From positions 124,001 through 188,000 of the forward strand of contig CAVUAT010000014.1 in the NCBI GenBank assembly GCA_963739545.1: a DNA stretch of 64,000 bases. The letters are read 5' to 3'. Shown one piece after another: positions 8,688-16,089 of this stretch (positions are counted from its first letter, which is position 1; every line of letters begins with the position of its first letter). This DNA is from CAVUAT01 sp963739545. Lineage in GTDB: Bacteria; Actinomycetota; Thermoleophilia; Solirubrobacterales; 70-9. The position numbers and the translations under genes were made by a program. Under the pieces are notes generated by a model that worked only from the letters and a program-made list of their open reading frames with translations, did no database searches and had not been told where the DNA came from.

Positions 8688-10151
8688 ATGCTGCGCCTCA
8701 CCTTGAAGGTCTCCCTCTCAGAGACGCCGCTCGCCGACGTCGAAGCTGATCTCGTCGCCGCCTTTCTCTTCGAGGGCGACGAGCTTCCTTTGGAACTGGC
8801 CGACGCCCGTGGCGCCGATGACGTCGAGGGCGGGTACCGCAAGAGCTTCCTGGTCCACCCCGACAAGCCCGAGCGCGTCGCGGTCGTCGGGCTCGGCAAG
8901 CGCGAGGACTTCGAGCCCGAGCGCGCCAGGGTCGCCGCCGCGATCGCAGCCGCCGCCGCGGCGAAGCGGAAGGCGACCTCGCTGGCGCTGGTGGTGCCCG
9001 AGAGCGAAGACGATGCGGCCACCGCCGCGGCACTGACCGAGGGCGCGATCCTCGCCTCCTACCGATTCGACCGCTTCAAGTCCGGGGCCGTCGGCGAGGA
9101 CGAGGACGGCGAGAAGCCCGCCGAGAAGCCGAAGCTCGAGGACCTCACGCTGCTCGCGGGCGCCGACGTCGGCGAGGCCGTCGAGGTCGCGCGGGTGGCG
9201 AGCGAGGCGGCGAACCGCGCACGCGAGCTCCAGAACCTTCCCTCGAACGTCGCGACTCCGAGCTTCCTGGCCGAGCGGGCGCTCGAGCTCGCGGTCACCC
9301 ACGACTCGCTCACCTGCGAGGTGATGGATCGCGACGAGATGGTCGAACGCGGCATGGGCGGCCTCGAGGCCGTCTCGGCCGGCACCGACGAGCCGCCGAA
9401 GCTGATCACGCTGCGCCACGAAGGGCCGGGCGAGCTTCTCGGCTTCGTCGGCAAGGGGGTCACCTTCGACTCCGGCGGCATCTCGATCAAGCCCTCCGGC
9501 GGCATGCAGGAGATGAAGATGGACATGTCCGGCTCCGCCGCCGTGATCGAGGCGATGGGAGCGATCGCCGAGTTGAAGCTGCCGGTGAACGTCCTCGCGG
9601 TCGTCCCCTCGACCGAGAACATGCCGAGCGGCCACGCGGTCAAGCCGGGCGACATCATCACCCAGCTGAACGGCAAGACCGTCGAGGTCAACAACACCGA
9701 CGCCGAGGGCCGGCTCATCCTGGCCGACGCGCTCGCCTACTCGGTCGAGCTCGGAGCACAGCGGATCGTCGAGCTCTCGACGCTGACCGGCGCCGTGCTG
9801 GTAGCGCTCGGATCTACCTACGCGGCCCTGATTTCCAACGACGACGAGTTCGCCACGCAGGTCGCCGCCGCGGGCGAGCGCACCGGCGAACTCGCCTGGC
9901 GACTGCCGCTCCACGCCGAGTACAAGAACCTGACCAAGGGCAGCGTCGCCGACCTCACGAACGCCTCATCGAAGCGCAAGGCCGGAACGATCTACGCCGG
10001 CTCGTTCCTCGAGGAGTTCGTCGACGAGCACCCCTTCGTCCACCTGGACATCGCGGGCACAGCGTGGGACGTGGGCCGCGAGTACGTCGGCAAGGGCCCG
10101 ACCGGGTTCGGCGTTCGCCTCCTGGTGGACCTCGCCCGGTCGCTTGGCTAG
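8688..10151 (+). CDS. pepA: Leucyl aminopeptidase (M17 cytosol aminopeptidase)
   Basis: A 487-residue M17 aminopeptidase from ATG 8688. The family signature NTDAEGR is at residues 336-342, and the metal and catalytic lysine region GKGVTFDSGG is near residue 261, with KMDMSG following. The two-metal, hexameric enzyme removes N-terminal residues from peptides in the cytoplasm; some members also bind DNA. A longer start at 8670 is possible, but it lies inside the dispersed repeat, which argues for 8688. Its TAG stop shares a CTAG with the stop of the convergent gene. The N-terminal domain (residues 1-160) is typical in length. Confidence 0.93.
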   Translation: MLRLTLKVSLSETPLADVEADLVAAFLFEGDELPLELADARGADDVEGGYRKSFLVHPDKPERVAVVGLGKREDFEPERARVAAAIAAAAAAKRKATSLALVVPESEDDAATAAALTEGAILASYRFDRFKSGAVGEDEDGEKPAEKPKLEDLTLLAGADVGEAVEVARVASEAANRARELQNLPSNVATPSFLAERALELAVTHDSLTCEVMDRDEMVERGMGGLEAVSAGTDEPPKLITLRHEGPGELLGFVGKGVTFDSGGISIKPSGGMQEMKMDMSGSAAVIEAMGAIAELKLPVNVLAVVPSTENMPSGHAVKPGDIITQLNGKTVEVNNTDAEGRLILADALAYSVELGAQRIVELSTLTGAVLVALGSTYAALISNDDEFATQVAAAGERTGELAWRLPLHAEYKNLTKGSVADLTNASSKRKAGTIYAGSFLEEFVDEHPFVHLDIAGTAWDVGREYVGKGPTGFGVRLLVDLARSLG

Positions 10152-10531
10152 ACCGCCAGCAGCCGCACCAGCCTTCTCGCGAGGGCCCGATCGCCGTCGA
10201 GCGTCACCTTGCGGCGTGCGAGGCGGGCGATCGCCTCTCGGCCGCGGGGTGCGCGCGGGTCGGGGACTCCTTGGAGGCGGCCGCCCAGCATCGGGACCGC
10301 GGCGAAGTGGACGATGTCGGGCAGTCGGCCGGTGACCACCAGGTCGGGCCTTCGCAGGTCCCCGTCCTCGATCACGACGATGCGCGGGCGGAAGACGATC
10401 CGAAGCGGCGAGAATTTCTCCTCGAAGCGAAAGACGACGCGGCCGCGCATCTGGGCCGCGAGCTCGGGCTCGCGCGCGATGCCGCGCTCGATCAGGCCGA
10501 AGATGCTCGGCGCGACGCCGTCGGGCACCAT
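10148..10531 (-). CDS. Hypothetical protein, possible SCP2-like domain
   Basis: A 127-residue protein from ATG 10531. It begins VPDGVAPSIFGLIERGIAR, then has strand-rich segments (GRVVFRFEEKFSPLRIVF, RIVVIEDGD, DLVVTGRLPDIVHFAA) and a short C-terminal helix. The order recalls SCP2 sterol-transfer domains, in which a small sheet buries a lipid ligand, but the similarity is only by eye. The upstream extension in the same frame overlaps the promoter of the divergent membrane protein gene and is unlikely to be coding. It is convergent with pepA. Confidence 0.65.
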   Translation of the reverse strand: MVPDGVAPSIFGLIERGIAREPELAAQMRGRVVFRFEEKFSPLRIVFRPRIVVIEDGDLRRPDLVVTGRLPDIVHFAAVPMLGGRLQGVPDPRAPRGREAIARLARRKVTLDGDRALARRLVRLLAV

Positions 10532-10604
10532 GCGGCCGAGCCGGACGGGGGGCCCCGCTTTTCCGTTGGACGAGTTGATCGTGCGATCGTAGGATGCGGC
10601 CGAA

Positions 10605-11408
10605 GTGGCCGGCCTCTCTCCACTGCTGAAGAACACCCTGCTCGGCTTCGCAGGCCTCGCGCTGACGGCGGGCTTCCTGCTCTTCGTCGGCGCAAACGAC
10701 ACCGCCGACTGGTTCTCGTGGACGATCCAGCCGCCGCTGACCGCCGCGGCGCTCGGCGCCTTCTACTGGTCGGCATTCGCGCTGCTGCTGGCGGGAGCGC
10801 TGGCCCCGAGCTGGAGGGCCGCCCGCCCGGTGGTCTACCCCGTGCTCGTGATCGCAACGGTGCTGCTGGTGGTGACGCTCATCCACCTAGATCGCTTCGA
10901 CATGGACAGCCTCTTCGGGGTCTTCTGGCTCTGCGCCTACATCGTCGCGCCGCCGCTGCTTGCCACGGGGATCGTCGTCGAGCGCCGGCGCGGGGACCCG
11001 GGCACTCGCGGCCGCGAGCTGCCGGGATTTCTGCGGGTGGGCGTCGCGGCCCAGGGCGTCGTGCTCGTGGGCCTCGCCGCGGTGATGCTGCTGTCGCCCG
11101 AAAGCGCGGCGGACTTCTGGCCCTGGACACTGTCGCCGCTCACCTCGCGGGCACTGGGGGCGTTCGTGCTCGGCGTGGGCCTGGTCGCCCTGCTGGTCGC
11201 TCGCGACGAGGAGCTGATCCTCTTTCGCGGAACCGCTGCTGCGTACACCGCGCTCGGCGCGTTCCAGCTGCTGGCGGTGGCGCTGCACAGCTCCGACCTC
11301 GGCGACGACGGCCTCGCGACCGGAATCTACATCGCGTTCCTCGCCGTGATCGCGATCAGCGGGCTCTACGGGCTCTCGATCGCAGCCAGGGCCTCGGCTC
11401 GCTCGTAG
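10605..11408 (+). CDS. Multi-pass membrane protein of unknown function
   Basis: A 267-residue integral membrane protein starting GTG 10605. About eight hydrophobic segments are visible (for example near residues 8-25, 38-58, 68-88, 100-118, 138-158, 170-190, 205-222 and 235-255), with short charged loops between them. The first half and second half look alike (each has a W-FSWT/FWPWTLSPLTSRALGAF-like segment), suggesting an internal duplication. No transporter or enzyme motif is recognised. Its 3' end overlaps the convergent NTF2-like gene by 43 bases. Confidence 0.75.
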   Translation: MAGLSPLLKNTLLGFAGLALTAGFLLFVGANDTADWFSWTIQPPLTAAALGAFYWSAFALLLAGALAPSWRAARPVVYPVLVIATVLLVVTLIHLDRFDMDSLFGVFWLCAYIVAPPLLATGIVVERRRGDPGTRGRELPGFLRVGVAAQGVVLVGLAAVMLLSPESAADFWPWTLSPLTSRALGAFVLGVGLVALLVARDEELILFRGTAAAYTALGAFQLLAVALHSSDLGDDGLATGIYIAFLAVIAISGLYGLSIAARASARS

Positions 11409-11764
11409 TACGCGTTGACCTCGACGCCCAGCCCGTCGCGCATCTGCCAGATGTGCGCGTAGCGAGCGTCGACCTCCGCGCGCGAGCCGCGGCCGACGGC
11501 TGTCAGGTGAATGAACATCGCGACGCGGTCGCCGGGTGCCTCGCGGCTCTCGACGACCTCCTGGTGGAAGCTCTCCCACTGCGCGAGAAAGTCCGACAGG
11601 AAGGCGCTGATCGCGGCCTTCCCTTTGTGGACCTCGGGCTCGGGCAGTGCCCCGCTCTCGTGCCATTCGGCGTCGTCGGCAAGCGCCTCCATCGCGGCGG
11701 GGACGTCCCCCCGGTTGACCGCCTGATACGACGCGAGCACGACTTCCATGTCGCTTCCGGGCAT
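11366..11764 (-). CDS. SnoaL/NTF2-like domain protein
   Basis: A 132-residue single-domain protein from ATG 11764. It follows the SnoaL-like NTF2 pattern: N-terminal helix (EVVLASYQAVNRGDVPAAMEAL), a DDAEWHESG strand-turn, a GKAAISAFLSDFLAQW helix and C-terminal strands (RVAMFIHLTAVG, RYAHIWQMRDGLGVEVNAYY). The family includes polyketide cyclases, limonene epoxide hydrolases and many uncharacterised proteins; the pocket residues do not reveal a substrate. It lies 14 bases after the PaaI thioesterase gene in the same direction and so is probably in the same operon. Confidence 0.8.
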   Translation of the reverse strand: MPGSDMEVVLASYQAVNRGDVPAAMEALADDAEWHESGALPEPEVHKGKAAISAFLSDFLAQWESFHQEVVESREAPGDRVAMFIHLTAVGRGSRAEVDARYAHIWQMRDGLGVEVNAYYERAEALAAIESP

Positions 11765-11778
11765 GACTCCAAAGCTAG

Positions 11779-12309
11779 CTAGATGATCATGCAGGTGCTC
11801 GTCCCCGTGCCCAGCAGCTTGCCCGTGTCGACGGCGATGAGCTTCGCCTCGGCCGTGGCCTGCCGGCGGCCGCGATAGGTGACCTCGGCGGTGGCGCGGA
11901 CGCGGCCGGTGTCGCGGAGGATCGGGCGGACGAACTTCGTCTCGAGCGAGAGGGTCGTGTAGGCCGCCCCCGCCTCGAGTGTGGTGTGGACGGCGCAGCC
12001 GAGGGCGGAGTCGAGCAGAGTGGCGGCGTAGCCGCCGTGGACGACGCCGATCGGGTTGTAGTGCTCCTCGCCCGGCTCCCCCTCGAAGACGGCGTGGCCG
12101 GCCTCGACCTCGATCGGGGCGAAGCGCATCGTCACCGCGATCGGGGGAGGCGGCAGCGAGCCGGCGACGAGCGCGCGCATGTAGTCGATCCCCGCCATCT
12201 CGGCGCCGGCGCTCGCGGTGGGAACCGGGTCCTGCCAGACGAGCCGGCGCGTCCGCGTCGTCTCGGGTGAACGCTCGGCGAAGCCGAGCGCGGCGTCGTC
12301 CGCGGTCAT
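11779..12309 (-). CDS. PaaI-family hotdog thioesterase
   Basis: A 176-residue acyl-CoA thioesterase of the hotdog fold. The segment VVHGGYAATLLDSALGCAV (from about residue 89) carries the HGG..D motif of the PaaI/4HBT-II family, in which the Asp or Glu activates water for thioester hydrolysis. A 40-residue N-terminal extension precedes the domain. GGAGG lies directly before ATG 12309. The gene follows a 41-codon ORF that sits under the HxlR-type operator, and is followed by an NTF2-like gene. It may hydrolyse aryl- or acyl-CoA intermediates; the regulator next to it may sense the same compounds. Confidence 0.88.
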   Translation of the reverse strand: MTADDAALGFAERSPETTRTRRLVWQDPVPTASAGAEMAGIDYMRALVAGSLPPPPIAVTMRFAPIEVEAGHAVFEGEPGEEHYNPIGVVHGGYAATLLDSALGCAVHTTLEAGAAYTTLSLETKFVRPILRDTGRVRATAEVTYRGRRQATAEAKLIAVDTGKLLGTGTSTCMII

Positions 12310-12321
12310 GTCCTCCTGCCC

Positions 12322-12447
12322 CTACGCGCGGTGTCCGCGGCCCCGTATGGGGCGCTTGCGGGCGACCGGGTAGCGGAGGTCGTCCATGATCTCCTGCTGG
12401 CTGATCTGCAGCTTCGGCGGGTCGAACTTCAGGTCGATAATCCTCAT
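12322..12447 (-). CDS. Small 41-residue ORF under the HxlR operator
   Basis: A 41-codon ORF (MRIIDLKFDPPKLQISQQ at the start) with a GAGGG ribosome site 7 bases before ATG 12447. It ends 12 bases before the thioesterase start. It is the first reading frame after the predicted minus-strand promoter and lies just downstream of operator 1. The product is basic and Pro/Arg-rich at its C-terminus. It could be a small protein or a leader peptide; I do not recognise a family. Confidence 0.45.
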   Translation of the reverse strand: MRIIDLKFDPPKLQISQQEIMDDLRYPVARKRPIRGRGHRA

Positions 12448-12470
12448 CGCTATACCCTCGCCTTCGTCTC

Positions 12471-12544
12471 GGTTGCTTGAAGAAACCATCCGAGGCGCGA
12501 AGCTATCAGAGTCGGTTGCTTCAAACAACCGAGTGTGCGACAAT
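12471..12544. promoter_or_regulatory. Divergent promoters with two HxlR-type operators
   Basis: Two 17-base palindromes, GGTTGCTTGAAGAAACC (12471-12487) and GGTTGCTTCAAACAACC (12514-12530), have centres 43 bases apart, about four helical turns. Operator 2 covers the -35 of both predicted promoters: plus strand TTGCTT-N17-GACAAT (12516-12544) for the regulator, and minus strand TTGTTT-N17-TAGCTT (12528-12500) for the 41-codon ORF and thioesterase. The plus promoter would start transcription at or next to the ATG, giving a leaderless regulator mRNA. The pattern fits autoregulation by the adjacent HxlR protein. Confidence 0.65.
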
Positions 12545-12551
12545 CACATTC

Positions 12552-13058
12552 ATGCTCCGCAACGACTACGAGGGCCAGATCTGCGCGCTTGCGCGCTCGC
12601 TCGAGTTGATCGGCGAGCGCTGGACGCTGATGGTGATCCGTGAGGTGTTCCTCGGGCGCCGACGCTTCAGCGAGATGCAGGAGAACCTGGGGATCGCGCG
12701 CAACGTGCTCACCAGCCGCCTGCAGCGGCTCGTCGACGCCGGCGTCCTCGAGAAGCGGCCCTACAGCGAGCGCCCGCACCGCGAGCAGTACTACCTGACC
12801 GAGATGGGCCTCGACCTGTGGCCGACGATCGTCACCCTCACCTACTGGGGCGACGCCTACGTTCCCCTCCCCGGCGGCGCGCCGATGATCCTGCGCCACA
12901 AGGGCGACTGCGGCGGCGTCATCGACGACCGGCGCATCTGCGAGAAGTGCGGCAAGAAGCTGACGGTGCGCGAGTCCGTCGCGACCGAGGGCCCCGGGCT
13001 GAAGCCCGCGCTCCGCGAGCTCGAGCGTGCCGGCCGACCCGAGCGCACGGCCGCCTAG
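12552..13058 (+). CDS. HxlR-family transcriptional regulator with C-terminal zinc-ribbon-like tail
   Basis: A 168-residue HxlR-type winged-helix regulator from ATG 12552. The family hallmark CALARSLELIGERWTLMVIR starts at residue 10, followed by the RRRFSEMQENLGIARNVLTSR recognition region and the KRPYSERPHREQYYLTEMG wing. HxlR proteins are usually 100-120 residues; here a C-terminal extension carries GDCGGVIDD and CEKCGKKL, a likely zinc or sensor knuckle. Palindromes in the upstream region suggest it controls itself and the divergent thioesterase operon. The start gives a near-leaderless mRNA. Confidence 0.9.
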   Translation: MLRNDYEGQICALARSLELIGERWTLMVIREVFLGRRRFSEMQENLGIARNVLTSRLQRLVDAGVLEKRPYSERPHREQYYLTEMGLDLWPTIVTLTYWGDAYVPLPGGAPMILRHKGDCGGVIDDRRICEKCGKKLTVRESVATEGPGLKPALRELERAGRPERTAA

Positions 13059-13081
13059 AGATAGAGGCGCCTAACCTCCCG

Positions 13082-13138
13082 CGCTGTCCGAGACAGCGAT
13101 TCCAAAAGGAACCTACGCGCCCGCCCTCGGCGGGCGCG
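13082..13138 (+). terminator. Two consecutive hairpins after hxlR
   Basis: A 7-bp stem (CGCTGTC / GACAGCG, 13082-13098) is followed by a 10-bp GC stem (CGCGCCCGCC / GGCGGGCGCG, 13116-13138). There is no strong T-run after either. They may end the regulator transcript or structure the leader of the acyl-CoA dehydrogenase gene. Confidence 0.4.
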
Positions 13139-13188
13139 CCGCGTTCGGGCCCCTCCCCGCCGGGGCGCTGTGGTTGACTGGCGCGCGG

Positions 13189-14334
13189 ATGAACTTCGAC
13201 CTCACAGACGAGCAGCGCCTGCTGCGCGACACCGTGCGCGACTTCGCGCGCCAGGAGGTCGCCCCGGTCGCGGAGGAGCTCGACCGCACGAAGTCCTTCC
13301 CCTACGAGCTGGTGGAGAAGATGGGCGACCTCGGCCTGATGGGCATCCCCTTCCCGGAGGAGTTCGGCGGCGGAGGGGCAGACACGCTCTCCTACGCCCT
13401 CGCCGTCGAGGAGCTGACCAGGATCGACTCCTCGGTGGCGATCACGATGGCCGCCCACACCTCGCTCGGGACGATGCCGATCTATCTCTGGGGCACCGAC
13501 GCCCAGAAAGCGGAGTGGATGCCTGATTTGACCGCGGGCTCGAAGCTCGCCGCGTTCGGACTGACCGAGCCCGAGGCCGGGTCTGATGCCGGGAACACCA
13601 AGACGACCGCGAAGCTCGACGGCGGCGAGTGGGTCATCAACGGCGCCAAGCAGTTCATCACCAACTCCGGGACCGACATCTCGGGCTGCGTGACGATCAC
13701 GGCCGTCACCGGCAAGGGCAACGGCCGACCCGAGATCTCGAACCTGATCGTCCCGAACGGGACCGAGGGCTACGAGCCGGGCGAGCCGTACCGCAAGATG
13801 GGCTGGAACGCCTCGGACACGCGCCCGCTCGCCTTCAGCGACGCCCACGTCCCCGAGGACAACCTGCTCGGCCCCCGCGGCGCCGGCTTCAAGCAGTTCA
13901 TGCAGATCCTCGACGGCGGCCGCATCGGCGTCGCCGCGATGGGGGTTGGGCTCGCGCAGGGCGCCCTCGACGAGGCGATCTCATACGCAAAGGAGCGCAA
14001 GGCATTCGGCCAGCCGATCTCGAAGTTCCAGGCGATCCAGGCCAAGATCGCCGACCTCTCGTCGCAGATCGAGGCGAGCAGGCTGCTCGTCCACCGCGCC
14101 GCCCTCGAGAAGGACGAGGGGAAGCCGTTCACGCTGACCGCCGCCCAGGCGAAGCTGATCACCGGCCGACTTGCAGTGCGCGCCGCCGAGGAGGCAGTCC
14201 AGATCCACGGCGGCTACGGCTACATCGAGGAGTACCCCGTCTGCCGCTTCTACCGCGACGCCAAGATCCTCACCATCGGCGAGGGCACCGACGAGGTGCA
14301 GCAGATGGTCATCGCGCGCCAGCTCGGCTGCTAG
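13189..14334 (+). CDS. Acyl-CoA dehydrogenase
   Basis: A 381-residue FAD-dependent acyl-CoA dehydrogenase from ATG 13189 (MNFDLTDEQRLLRDTVR). The central FAD/substrate motif FGLTEPEAGSDAG is near residue 124, and the C-terminal signature IHGGYGYIEEYPVCRFYRD precedes the catalytic base Glu365 in IGEGTDE, the short-chain dehydrogenase position. It introduces the alpha-beta double bond into a short or branched acyl-CoA and passes electrons to ETF. With isobutyryl/butyryl-CoA mutase, thiolase and ETF nearby, a butyryl- or isobutyryl-CoA substrate is plausible. It ends in a small hairpin before the convergent MeaB gene. Confidence 0.95.
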   Translation: MNFDLTDEQRLLRDTVRDFARQEVAPVAEELDRTKSFPYELVEKMGDLGLMGIPFPEEFGGGGADTLSYALAVEELTRIDSSVAITMAAHTSLGTMPIYLWGTDAQKAEWMPDLTAGSKLAAFGLTEPEAGSDAGNTKTTAKLDGGEWVINGAKQFITNSGTDISGCVTITAVTGKGNGRPEISNLIVPNGTEGYEPGEPYRKMGWNASDTRPLAFSDAHVPEDNLLGPRGAGFKQFMQILDGGRIGVAAMGVGLAQGALDEAISYAKERKAFGQPISKFQAIQAKIADLSSQIEASRLLVHRAALEKDEGKPFTLTAAQAKLITGRLAVRAAEEAVQIHGGYGYIEEYPVCRFYRDAKILTIGEGTDEVQQMVIARQLGC

Positions 14335-14349
14335 CGGCCACCAGGCCGC
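14334..14349 (+). terminator. Short hairpin after acyl-CoA dehydrogenase
   Basis: GCGGCC and GGCCGC form a 6-bp stem with a 4-base loop immediately after the stop codon, followed by CCTCTTT. It is a modest candidate terminator between two convergent genes. Confidence 0.35.
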
Positions 14350-14384
14350 CCTCTTTCGGAGCGGCTTCGCAGCACCTCTTCCCC

Positions 14385-15338
14385 TCAGCCACCGCCGCGT
14401 TCCAGCAGCTCGGTCGCGGCACTCGCGGGGTCGAGCTCGCGGGCTACGACCTTGGCCAGCAGGGCGGCGACCTCGGGATCCTCGCCTATCGTCGCCTCGA
14501 GGCGGCGGCGCAGGCGGGCGGCGGCCAGCTCGAGGACCTCGTTGCGCAGGTTGCGGGCGCGGCGCTCGGCGAGGGTGCCCTCGGCCTCGATGTGCGCGCG
14601 GTGCTCGACGATCTTCTCGGCGAGCTCGCCGATGCCCTCGGCCTTGGCGGCCTCGGTGCGAAGGATCGGCACCCGCCACGAGACGGCCGGGCCGAGCGAC
14701 AGCACGCCGCGGATCTCTCGGATCATCGTGTCGGTCATCGGGTGGTCGGCCTTGTTGACGACGATGATGTCGGGGATTTCCATCACGCCCGCTTTCAACG
14801 CCTGGATCGAGTCGCCGCTGCCGGGCATCAGCACAAGGACGACGGTGTCGCCATGGTCGACGATGTCGATCTCTGCCTGGCCGACGCCGACGGTCTCGAT
14901 CAGGACGTCGTCCTTGCCCGAGGCGTCCATCAGCAGCGCGGCCTGAAGAGTCGCCTCGGAGAGCCCGCCGAGTGCCCCGCGGCTCGCCATCGAGCGGATG
15001 AAGACGCCCGAGTCGAGGAAGTGGTCCGAGAGGCGGATGCGGTCGCCGAGCAGGGCGCCACGCGTGAACGGGCTGGAGGGGTCGATCGAGAGGACCGCGA
15101 CCTGGCGGTCGGCCTTGCGCATCTCGGCCGTCAGGGCTCCGATCAGGGTGCTCTTGCCGACGCCGGGCGGGCCGGTGAAGCCCACGATCCTGGCTCTGCC
15201 CGTCGAGGGGAAGACCTCGCGAACGAGCTCCCAGCCGGCGGGGTCGTCGTTCTCGATCAGGGTGATTGCCCGCGCCAGCGCTCGCTTGTCGCCGGCCAGC
15301 AGGCGCGTCGCCAGGGATTCCTCTGTCTTGGCCGGCAT
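14385..15338 (-). CDS. meaB: MeaB-type GTPase, B12-mutase chaperone
   Basis: A 317-residue G3E-family GTPase (MeaB/ArgK). Walker A is GPPGVGKST (residues 56-64); SIDPSSPFTRGALLGDRIR and ETVGVGQAEIDIVD are family motifs, and NKAD is the guanine-specificity motif. MeaB proteins gate loading of adenosylcobalamin into, and protect, methylmalonyl- and isobutyryl-CoA mutases. The start is ATG 15338; a longer reading frame upstream runs into the divergent acyltransferase gene. The mutase subunits lie about 10 kb away at 1.9-4.6 kb, so this is the likely partner although not in the same operon. Confidence 0.93.
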   Translation of the reverse strand: MPAKTEESLATRLLAGDKRALARAITLIENDDPAGWELVREVFPSTGRARIVGFTGPPGVGKSTLIGALTAEMRKADRQVAVLSIDPSSPFTRGALLGDRIRLSDHFLDSGVFIRSMASRGALGGLSEATLQAALLMDASGKDDVLIETVGVGQAEIDIVDHGDTVVLVLMPGSGDSIQALKAGVMEIPDIIVVNKADHPMTDTMIREIRGVLSLGPAVSWRVPILRTEAAKAEGIGELAEKIVEHRAHIEAEGTLAERRARNLRNEVLELAAARLRRRLEATIGEDPEVAALLAKVVARELDPASAATELLERGGG

Positions 15339-15372
15339 CGGGGCAAGTGTAGATGCGCGCCCCGGCGAACCT

Positions 15373-16008
15373 ATGATGCCCGCCGTGCTGCGCTCGATCC
15401 GATTCTTCGCCGCCCACGGCATGCTCAACCACCGCTACGCGCGGCTTTACTGGCGCTACCTCTGGCGGCGTTTCCTGACTCCCGCTGGCTGGCGATGGAG
15501 GACGGACGGGCCCGTCTTCTTCGGCCGGGGGCTGCAGATCCAGATCTCCAAGAAGGCCGAGGTGCGCTTCGGGCGCTTCTGCTGGATCGGCGACGGGACC
15601 AAGATCCGCAGCCACGAGGGCGTCGTCGAGATCGGCGACAAGACTGTGTTCGGCCAGGAGTGCACAATCTCGTCGTTTCGCCACGTGAAGATCGGCGAAC
15701 AGTGCGTCATCGCCGATCGCGCGATGTTCATCGACTTCGACCACGGCGTCGTCGAGGTCGAGCGCCCGATTCGCCAGCAGGGCATCTACACGCGGCCGGT
15801 CGAGATCGGGGCCAACGTCTGGATCGGCTACAACGCCTGCTTTCTGCGCGGGGTCCGCGTGGGCGACAACGCGATCGTCGGCACGAACTGCGTCGTCACC
15901 AAGGACCTACCGGCCAACTCGGTGGCAGGAGGCGTGCCGGCGCGAGTGATCCGCATGCGCGATGCGCCGGCAGAGATGGTGTGGCCGAACCCGGTGGAGC
16001 CGGACTGA
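15373..16008 (+). CDS. Left-handed beta-helix (hexapeptide-repeat) acyltransferase
   Basis: A 211-residue LbH acyltransferase with two adjacent in-frame ATGs at 15373 and 15376. Hexapeptide turns are clear from about residue 55 (AEVRFGRFCWIGDGTKIRS, EIGDKTVFGQECTI, KIGEQCVIADRAMFID), and the C-terminus IGYNACFLRGVRVGDNAIVGTN with KDLPANSVAGGVPARVI is the classic end of maltose/serine/NeuD-type O-acetyltransferases. The acceptor is probably a sugar or polysaccharide. It is divergent from meaB and precedes the secreted protein. A role in cell-surface glycan acetylation is inferred only from family. Confidence 0.88.
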   Translation: MMPAVLRSIRFFAAHGMLNHRYARLYWRYLWRRFLTPAGWRWRTDGPVFFGRGLQIQISKKAEVRFGRFCWIGDGTKIRSHEGVVEIGDKTVFGQECTISSFRHVKIGEQCVIADRAMFIDFDHGVVEVERPIRQQGIYTRPVEIGANVWIGYNACFLRGVRVGDNAIVGTNCVVTKDLPANSVAGGVPARVIRMRDAPAEMVWPNPVEPD

Positions 16009-16089
16009 CGCATCGATCTTCGACCTGTGCATATACTTAGTTTTGAGGCGGGAAGCCTCCTCGAAAATGACTAGGCCCGGGAGCCGACA

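Noticed and set aside
13629..16040. 803-codon plus-strand frame across acyl-CoA dehydrogenase and meaB
   Set aside because: It is a shadow of the real genes in a high-GC sequence; its product is Arg/Gly/Pro-rich with no domain, and it overlaps clear enzymes on both strands.
16045..16059. Small hairpin before the secreted protein as a riboswitch
   Set aside because: Only a 5-bp stem with a 5-base loop; no known aptamer core is visible in the 80-base leader.
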